From: Sediminibacterium ginsengisoli | GTDB taxonomy: Bacteria > Bacteroidota > Bacteroidia > Chitinophagales > Chitinophagaceae | Assembly: GCA_945860335.1 (NCBI GenBank) | Contig: CAMAQW010000071.1 | Span: 1-8,598 of the forward strand | Direction: 5' to 3' | DNA: 8,598 nucleotides | In this document: in pieces, positions 1-5,494 of the stretch | Layout of the letters: every line of letters starts with the position of its first letter | How positions within the stretch are numbered: position 1 is the stretch's first letter | Notes under the pieces: generated by a model | The model's input: only the letters and a program-made list of their open reading frames with translations | The model's database searches: none | What the model was told of the DNA's origin: nothing | Made by a program: the position numbers and the translations under genes

Positions 1-142
1 CCATACCCAAATCGTAATATTTGATGTCGACTTCTAGGTAAGGTAAAATTAATTTGTCTTTGATAAATTTCCAGATGATTCGTGTCATCTCATCACAATC
101 CAATTCAACAACTGGATTTGCCACTTTAATTTTTTGTGCCAT
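1..142 (-). CDS. icd: NADP-dependent isocitrate dehydrogenase, N-terminal fragment
   Basis: This is the first 47 codons of a gene that runs off the left edge. Isocitrate dehydrogenase decarboxylates isocitrate to 2-oxoglutarate in the citric acid cycle and yields NADPH in the cytoplasm. The fragment begins MAQKIKVANPVVELD, followed by DEMTRIIWKFIKDKL and a YYDLGM segment. This matches the N-terminus of the dimeric, eukaryote-type enzymes (human IDH1 has VVEMQGDEMTRIIW), which are common in Bacteroidota, rather than the E. coli type. The ATG at 140-142 fits the family's start. One oddity is that residue 16 is Cys (TGT), where the family has Gly in the (Q/D)GDEMTR motif. The gene lies 50 bases downstream of mntH on the same strand and has its own candidate -7 box. 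The identity is firm; the rest of the protein is not visible. Confidence 0.92.
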   Translation of the reverse strand, partial: MAQKIKVANPVVELDCDEMTRIIWKFIKDKLILPYLEVDIKYYDLGM

Positions 143-169
143 GGTTTACATTTTTGATTTAAAAGGCCA

Positions 170-177
170 CAAAGGTA
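170..177 (-). promoter_or_regulatory. Candidate -7 promoter element of icd
   Basis: On the minus strand this reads TACCTTTG, a full match to the Bacteroidota -7 consensus TAnnTTTG. It would place the transcription start about 20 to 25 bases before the icd ATG. A TTG at 204-206 could be the -33 part, but the 26-base spacing is longer than the usual 17 to 23. Transcription from mntH could also read into icd. Confidence 0.45.
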
Positions 178-192
178 GTGATTTCTAGGGCA

Positions 193-2064
193 TTAAACGT
201 TCACAATTAATACCGGAATGTTTAATTTATGTCTTACCGATTCAATGGTTTCGCCAAAAATATAGTCTTTAATGCCCTTATGCCCGTGGGCTCCCATCAC
301 TAACATATCTACCTTATTATCGGCCACAATTTTAACAATGGCGGCCGTCCTATTTTTAAAGCCCAGGGCGGTACTTACTTGATACCCCTTTTGTTCAAGT
401 TGGCGCTGATACTGCGACAACCTTTCTTGATCCAGTCTGGTTTCTTCATCATCGCTGGCAGCACCCAAATAATGGGCCGACACAGATTCCACCACATGAA
501 TAAGAATATAATGACTCCCCTGTTGCCCTTGGGCCAGCGCATGCGCAATTAATTTTTCATCGGCGAGGGTAAAATCTAAAGCAATACCAATTTTTTGTGT
601 TGGCTTGACCGTTAAATTTTCTAGTGATGCAATATCGCCATGCATGGTTGACAAAGCAACTTGTTTCTTTTTAAAGACTGGATAAAAAGTCATCATTAAA
701 AAGAGTACCACAAACCCGAGCAATAAAAGTCCTACCGCAAACTTGGCGCCAATTGTTGCATCACTATTCATAAAATCAATAGCTGTATGTAATACCAATC
801 TTCCATTGAGTCCTACTAAAATGAGCGCCACTAACCATGCGGCTATTTGCACCCATTTTTTTATTACATATTCACCCATTTTTTCTTTATCACTAACAAA
901 ATGAATGAGCGGAATTACTGCAAAGCCAAGTTGTACACTTAAAAGCACCTGACTAAAAACGAGTAAATCATCTACTTTCCCTTCGCCATAAATACCAATA
1001 ATAAATACTGCAGGACCAATGGCAATAAGGCGTGTAAGTAGGCGGCGCAGCCATGGATTTAAACGAATTTGCAAATAGCCTTCCATCACTATTTGTCCAG
1101 CAAGGGTGCCCGTTACTGTTGAGCTTTGACCTGCAGCAATAAGTGCCACTGCAAATAAAATAGGTGCTAAGTGTGTGCCTAGTAAGGGTTGCAATAAACG
1201 GTGTGCATCTTCTATACGTGCCACTTCTGTATTACCTGTTTTAAAAAAAACGGTAGCCGCTAAAACGAGTATGGCAGCATTCACAAAAAACGCAGCGTTG
1301 AGTGCTACAAGGCTATCAATAAAATTATACTTTAATGCGCGCTTAATACTTTTTGTATCGGCACCAATTTTTCTGGTTTGTACCAGTGCCGAATGCAAAT
1401 ACAAATTATGTGGCATTACAGTAGCACCAATAATACCTACAGCAATATACAAGGAGGCGTCTGTTAATGGTGTTGGAATAAACCCGGTAGCTACTTCTTT
1501 TAAGTTAGGATCGGCAATTAAAATTTCTATAAAAAATGAAACGCCAATCGTAGCAACAAGCGCTAAAATAAATGCTTCCATTTTTCTGATACCATAGCGC
1601 TGCAATAATAAAAATAAAAAAGTGTCAACAACAGTTATTGCTACACCCCAAATAAGTGGCAGTCCGGTTAATAAATGAAGTCCAATGGCCATACCTACCA
1701 CTTCTGCTAAATCGGTGGCAGCAATGGCAATTTCAGCTAAAATATACAAGCAAAAATTAACGGCAGGCGGATAGGTTTCTCTGTTGGCCTGTGCTAAATC
1801 TCTACGGCGCACTATACCTAAGCGAGCACTTAAGCTTTGCAAAAGCAATGCCATTAAATTACTCAGTAATAAAACCCAAATAAGTTGGTAACCAAACTGA
1901 GCACCACCTTGCAAATCGGTGGCCCAATTACCTGGATCCATATAACCCACACTCACCAGATAAGCGGGCCCAAAATATGCGAGTATTCGGCGCCAACCTT
2001 TTCGGGGAAGCGTCGTATCTATCGACTCGTGCACTTCACTTAAAGATTGGTTTTGATGCATCAT
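193..2064 (-). CDS. mntH: Nramp-family Mn2+/Fe2+ transporter fused to a UspA domain
   Basis: This is a 623-residue inner-membrane, proton-coupled importer of divalent metals, chiefly Mn2+ and Fe2+. Residues 25 to 462 form the Nramp core of about eleven membrane helices. The metal-binding motif of helix 1 is intact (DPGN, 43-46), as is that of helix 6 (MPHN, 217-220). The family segment AGQSSTVTGTLAGQ is at 311-324. After a short linker, residues 490 to 623 form a cytoplasmic universal-stress-protein domain starting IGIALDF. It carries an ATP-binding-like motif of the form G-2x-G-9x-G at G591, G594 and G604. The residue after the last Gly is Glu, where classical ATP-binding UspA proteins have Ser or Thr, so nucleotide binding is uncertain. 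Plain bacterial MntH proteins have about 410 residues; as I recall, this fused form is found in Bacteroidota. The first of two adjacent ATG codons is taken as the start; neither has a Shine-Dalgarno site. Confidence 0.94.
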   Translation of the reverse strand: MMHQNQSLSEVHESIDTTLPRKGWRRILAYFGPAYLVSVGYMDPGNWATDLQGGAQFGYQLIWVLLLSNLMALLLQSLSARLGIVRRRDLAQANRETYPPAVNFCLYILAEIAIAATDLAEVVGMAIGLHLLTGLPLIWGVAITVVDTFLFLLLQRYGIRKMEAFILALVATIGVSFFIEILIADPNLKEVATGFIPTPLTDASLYIAVGIIGATVMPHNLYLHSALVQTRKIGADTKSIKRALKYNFIDSLVALNAAFFVNAAILVLAATVFFKTGNTEVARIEDAHRLLQPLLGTHLAPILFAVALIAAGQSSTVTGTLAGQIVMEGYLQIRLNPWLRRLLTRLIAIGPAVFIIGIYGEGKVDDLLVFSQVLLSVQLGFAVIPLIHFVSDKEKMGEYVIKKWVQIAAWLVALILVGLNGRLVLHTAIDFMNSDATIGAKFAVGLLLLGFVVLFLMMTFYPVFKKKQVALSTMHGDIASLENLTVKPTQKIGIALDFTLADEKLIAHALAQGQQGSHYILIHVVESVSAHYLGAASDDEETRLDQERLSQYQRQLEQKGYQVSTALGFKNRTAAIVKIVADNKVDMLVMGAHGHKGIKDYIFGETIESVRHKLNIPVLIVNV

Positions 2065-2091
2065 GGGGTTCTGGCAAAATAGGGTTCAAGA

Positions 2092-2125
2092 CAAATTTAT
2101 GCAATTGTTGGTTCGTAATGTCAAA
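2092..2125 (-). promoter_or_regulatory. Predicted Bacteroidota-type promoter of mntH
   Basis: Read on the minus strand, TTTG (2125-2122), a 22-base spacer and TAAATTTG (2099-2092) match the Bacteroidota layout of a -33 TTG followed after 17 to 23 bases by TAnnTTTG. Transcription would start near 2086, giving a leader of about 22 bases before the mntH ATG at 2064. I see no convincing MntR or Fur operator here. Confidence 0.6.
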
Positions 2126-2176
2126 GTTCTAAACCTGCATGCGCAATAAGCCGTTATTTTATATAATTTTATAGCT

Positions 2177-3124
2177 ATGAAGAAGTTGTTGACCATTTGC
2201 CTCCTCTCCCTTTTATGGGGTTGTTCGAATAAAGCCCTAGACCTTTCTGGAGAAACAACCATCAAACCGGGCGATTATGTGAAAGCCTTTGCCCCTATCA
2301 AAGGTAACTACACGGCTGCCGATACCAATTTTATAAAAAAAGCAGATACGTTAAAAATTGGGGTAAAAGCATTACTTCAATTTATGCCTGATTCGGCGGT
2401 GCAACAAATGGTAAAAAATGAAAAAAAAGAAACCATTTATCCGGTGGGCGTGATCGAAAAAGAAACAGAAAAATATTTTTTGATTCTTGTTAAAAGTAAA
2501 AAAACAGCGAAGCTTTTTGTATATGTAACCGATGAAAAATTAAAATATTTAGGGAATAAAGAATTACTCAACAACGAAAACAAAGACGCTTATGCGCGCT
2601 CTGTATCAATTAATAAAGAGCCCACATTTGTAATCAGTAAAGAAACCTACTCAAAAGATAAAGAACTTAAATTTTCTAGATCAGGATGGATATTTAATGC
2701 AGGCGCCGGTTTTATGATTGTTGTGAATGACAGTAATGAAACACCACAAAACAATGAGATCATCAATCCACTCGATACATTACCCAGTCTTGCCAAACTA
2801 AGTGGTGATTATATAAAAAATGAAAAAAACTATATCTCGCTAAGAGATGGCAAAGACGCCAAAACTTATTTGTTTTTTATTCATTTTGAAAAAAACAATG
2901 CCGATTGTATTGGCGAATTAAAAGGAACATTAACCCTATCCTCGCCAACAGCTGGGCAATTCACGCAAAATGGGGACCCGTGCATCATTGATTTTTCATT
3001 TTCTGGTAATACCGTAAGGGTAAAAGAGCAAGGAACCTGTGGCAATCACAGGGGTATTAAATGCTTTTTTGACGATAGTTTTACCCGAAAAAAGCCTTCA
3101 AAAAGCAAAAAAAAGCACAAATAA
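2177..3124 (+). CDS. Predicted lipoprotein of unknown function with a four-cysteine C-terminal domain
   Basis: This 315-residue protein is likely exported and lipid-anchored. Residues 1-15 form a lipoprotein signal peptide (MKKLL, a hydrophobic stretch, then LLWG) and Cys16 is the predicted lipidated residue. The residues after Cys16 (SNKALD) lack the acidic cluster that marks surface-exported Bacteroidota lipoproteins, so an inward-facing location is the better guess. Residues about 30-200 are Lys/Glu-rich with alternating beta-strand-like stretches and no family I recognise. Residues about 217-302 look like a separate small beta-rich domain with four cysteines (244, 269, 288, 296), near CIGELKGT, DPCIIDFSFSGNTV and GTCGNHRGIKCFF. 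It could hold two disulfides and be stable in the periplasm. The protein ends in a strongly basic tail (RKKPSKSKKKHK). It is divergent from mntH and stands alone as a unit. The coding call is strong; the function is unknown. Confidence 0.85.
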   Translation: MKKLLTICLLSLLWGCSNKALDLSGETTIKPGDYVKAFAPIKGNYTAADTNFIKKADTLKIGVKALLQFMPDSAVQQMVKNEKKETIYPVGVIEKETEKYFLILVKSKKTAKLFVYVTDEKLKYLGNKELLNNENKDAYARSVSINKEPTFVISKETYSKDKELKFSRSGWIFNAGAGFMIVVNDSNETPQNNEIINPLDTLPSLAKLSGDYIKNEKNYISLRDGKDAKTYLFFIHFEKNNADCIGELKGTLTLSSPTAGQFTQNGDPCIIDFSFSGNTVRVKEQGTCGNHRGIKCFFDDSFTRKKPSKSKKKHK

Positions 3125-3147
3125 GACAGTTTACCCACAATTTAATG

Positions 3148-3160
3148 TGTACAAAGTACA
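3148..3160. repeat. Short inverted repeat upstream of the glucan phosphorylase gene
   Basis: TGTAC and GTACA flank an AAA centre. It lies 53 bases upstream of the phosphorylase ATG in an 89-base intergenic gap. It could be an operator half-site pair, but five-base arms also arise by chance. Confidence 0.25.
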
Positions 3161-3191
3161 TTTTAAATATTTCCCCTATATTGCGACCCTA

Positions 3192-3205
3192 TTTAAGCAC
3201 TTAAA
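3192..3205. repeat. Short palindrome just before the glucan phosphorylase start
   Basis: TTTAAG and CTTAAA flank a CA centre and end eight bases before the ATG at 3214. It could bind a repressor or form a weak hairpin near the start codon, but AT-rich palindromes of this size are common. Confidence 0.25.
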
Positions 3206-3213
3206 CTGCCTTT

Positions 3214-4866
3214 ATGTCTTTTACGAATTTTCAATTGCCCTACCAGCCTGCCGAAGAATACAGCAAAAAAGCGGCTTATTTTTCAATGGAATTTGCCATT
3301 CACCAACCACTTAAAATATATAGTGGTGGACTTGGATTTTTAGCAGGCTCACACCTTCGCAGTGCATACGAACTTCGTCAAAACATGATTGGTGTTGGTA
3401 TTTTATGGAAGTATGGCTATTACGATCAAGCGCGTAACCAAGACCAAACCTTACAGGTAACTTTCATGGAAAAGATGTACAGTTTTTTAGAAGACACTGG
3501 CATTAAATTTCAAATATTAATTCACGAGCATCCAGTTTGGGTTAAGGCATATTACCTCAATCCAGAAACATTTAAAAGTGCGCCCCTATTTTTATTAAGT
3601 ACCGATTTACCGGAAAACGATTATATCTCTCAAACCATTACTCACCGCCTCTATGATGCCAACGTTGCTACTAAAGTGGCACAGTTTATTTTACTAGGTG
3701 TAGGTGGCGCTAAATTAATTGATGAACTAGGTTTTAACCCCGATGTGTATCACTTAAATGAAGCTCATGGTATTTCTTCTGCCTTTTATTTACTCAATAA
3801 ATATAAGAGCGTAGAAAAAGTTAGAGAGAAACTCGTATTTACAACCCATACCCCCGAAGAAGCAGGTAACGAAAAACATGATATGTATTTGTGTCATAGA
3901 ATGAGTTATTTCTGCGGCCTCAGCATTGATGAAGTGCGCAAATTAACAGGCATCACCGACGATTTATTCAATCACTCACTCGCGGCATTAAAATTTGCAA
4001 AAAAAGCAAATGGTGTTTCTGAACTTCATGGTCACGTGAGTAGAGAAATGTGGAAACACTACGAAGGTATTTGTCCAATCATCTCTATCACCAATGCGCA
4101 AAACTGGCAATACTGGGCCGACAAGCAGCTCTACAAAGCCATGGATGCGAATGATGATTTTATTTTTGATGATCGCAAAAAGCACTTGAAAAAAAGGGCC
4201 TTTGAAATTGTAGCCGATCAAACAGGTAAAAAGTTTGACCCAAATGTTTTAACCATTGTTTGGGCGCGCAGATTTGCCGGATACAAACGCGCTAGCATGC
4301 TCACCTACGACATGGAGCGTTTTGAAAAATTGTTATCCAATAGCAAATACCCCATTCAAATTATTTGGGCTGGTAAACCTTACCCTGTAGACTACCCTGC
4401 TATTTCTGAATTCAATGACCTCGTTCAAATTAGCAAAAACTATAAAAACGTAGCGGTATTAATTGGCTACGAATTAGGTTTAAGTAAACGCCTTAAACAG
4501 GCTTCAGATATTTGGCTTAATAATCCGCGCGTTCCGCGCGAAGCATCTGGTACCAGCGGTATGACGGCTGCCATGAATGGTGCAGTTAACTTTTCTACAG
4601 ATGATGGATGGATACCAGAATTTATCAACCATGGTAACAATGGTTTTGTGGTTCCTAAAGCCGATTACGAAAACATGCACCAACACGAGCAGGACGATTA
4701 TGACCTGAACAAGCTCTACGAAATTTTAGAGGAGCAAATTATTCCTATGTATTACGACAACTATGACACTTGGCGCCAAGTGATTCAAAATGGTATGCGT
4801 GATGTACAGGTTCAGTTTGATGCCAACAGAATGGCCAAGGAGTACTACGAGCTCATGTACAAATAA
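3214..4866 (+). CDS. Short alpha-glucan phosphorylase family protein (GT35) lacking the PLP lysine
   Basis: This 550-residue cytoplasmic protein is related to glycogen phosphorylases, which release glucose 1-phosphate from alpha-1,4-glucans. It belongs to the compact alpha-glucan phosphorylase branch: it opens with AYFSMEFAIHQPLKIYSGGLGFLAG (21-45), and the classical enzymes have about 800 residues. Recognisable active-site parts are YHLNEAHG (179-186), the THTP histidine (212), and RRFAGYKR (352-359), which matches rabbit RIHEYKR with phosphate-binding Arg569 and Lys574. The stretch EASGTSGM (443-450) matches rabbit EASGTGNM. The next residue is Thr451 (ACG), where rabbit Lys680 forms the Schiff base with pyridoxal phosphate. 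Catalysis by the usual cofactor route is therefore doubtful. I recall similar short Bacteroidota proteins with GTSGMTA, so this may be a subfamily trait and not a mutation. The gene may be co-transcribed with ubiX, 39 bases downstream. The family is sure; the activity is not. Confidence 0.9.
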   Translation: MSFTNFQLPYQPAEEYSKKAAYFSMEFAIHQPLKIYSGGLGFLAGSHLRSAYELRQNMIGVGILWKYGYYDQARNQDQTLQVTFMEKMYSFLEDTGIKFQILIHEHPVWVKAYYLNPETFKSAPLFLLSTDLPENDYISQTITHRLYDANVATKVAQFILLGVGGAKLIDELGFNPDVYHLNEAHGISSAFYLLNKYKSVEKVREKLVFTTHTPEEAGNEKHDMYLCHRMSYFCGLSIDEVRKLTGITDDLFNHSLAALKFAKKANGVSELHGHVSREMWKHYEGICPIISITNAQNWQYWADKQLYKAMDANDDFIFDDRKKHLKKRAFEIVADQTGKKFDPNVLTIVWARRFAGYKRASMLTYDMERFEKLLSNSKYPIQIIWAGKPYPVDYPAISEFNDLVQISKNYKNVAVLIGYELGLSKRLKQASDIWLNNPRVPREASGTSGMTAAMNGAVNFSTDDGWIPEFINHGNNGFVVPKADYENMHQHEQDDYDLNKLYEILEEQIIPMYYDNYDTWRQVIQNGMRDVQVQFDANRMAKEYYELMYK

Positions 4867-4883
4867 GTTTAACTTTTTAGGCC

Positions 4884-4891
4884 TACTTTTG
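4884..4891 (+). promoter_or_regulatory. Candidate -7 promoter element of ubiX
   Basis: TACTTTTG is a full match to the Bacteroidota TAnnTTTG box and lies in the 39-base gap between the phosphorylase gene and ubiX. The transcript would start near 4897, leaving a leader of under ten bases. No TTG is present at the expected -33 distance, so read-through from the upstream gene remains likely. Confidence 0.4.
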
Positions 4892-4905
4892 TTATAGTTC
4901 AAAAG

Positions 4906-5472
4906 ATGCCCATGCAACACAAAATTGTCATTGCAATTACTGGAGCCAGCGGTTCTATTTATGCCAAGGTTTTATTGGATAAATTAGCTGCCCTAAATAC
5001 CCAAATTGCACAGGTGGGCATTGTCATGAGCAAAAACGCTAAAGAAGTTTGGGAAACCGAACTGGGCAATACCGATTATAATAACTACCCTTTTAACTAC
5101 TACGAAAAATTTGACTTTAACGCACCCTTTGCCTCTGGATCGGCAGGTTATAATACCATGATTGTGGCACCTTGCAGTATGGGCACCCTGGGCCGTATTG
5201 CAGCTGGTATTAGCGACGATTTAATTACACGTGCAGCCGATGTCGTATTAAAAGAAAGGCGTAAGCTTATTTTAATGGTACGTGAAACACCTTATAACCT
5301 TATTCATATTAAAAACATGGAAACGGTAACGCTCGCTGGTGGTATTATTTGTCCAGCTACACCATCGTTTTACAGCAGACCTACTACCATAGAACAGGCA
5401 GCTGCTACCGTGGTAGACCGTGTTATTGATTTAGCTGGACTAAAACAAGACAGTTATAGATGGGGCGAATAA
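4906..5472 (+). CDS. ubiX: Flavin prenyltransferase UbiX
   Basis: This 188-residue cytoplasmic enzyme joins a dimethylallyl group to FMN to make prenyl-FMN, the cofactor of UbiD-type decarboxylases. The family landmarks are present in order. These are the flavin-binding ITGASGS loop (11-17), FASGS (75-79), and APCSMGTLGRIAAGISDDL (88-106). They are followed by KERRK (116-120), the RETP segment with Arg126 and Glu127 (125-129 region), and PSFYSRP with Tyr156 (153-159). Length and ending (RWGE) are normal. Two ATG codons, at 4906 and 4912, are possible starts; the second gives MQHKIVIAITG, equally in keeping with the family, and no Shine-Dalgarno site decides between them. No ubiD partner lies in the window. 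The gene follows the phosphorylase gene by 39 bases and converges with clpC. Confidence 0.95.
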   Translation: MPMQHKIVIAITGASGSIYAKVLLDKLAALNTQIAQVGIVMSKNAKEVWETELGNTDYNNYPFNYYEKFDFNAPFASGSAGYNTMIVAPCSMGTLGRIAAGISDDLITRAADVVLKERRKLILMVRETPYNLIHIKNMETVTLAGGIICPATPSFYSRPTTIEQAAATVVDRVIDLAGLKQDSYRWGE

Positions 5473-5494
5473 GTCCACAATAATTTCTAATCCC

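Noticed and set aside
3131..3139. Second DnaA box (TTACCCACA)
   Set aside because: It differs from TTATCCACA at a well-conserved base and has no supporting symmetry.
2177..5472. Defence island or other new multi-gene system
   Set aside because: The genes are a lipoprotein, a glucan phosphorylase and ubiX, with housekeeping genes on both sides and no mobile-element signs; base composition looks even across the window.
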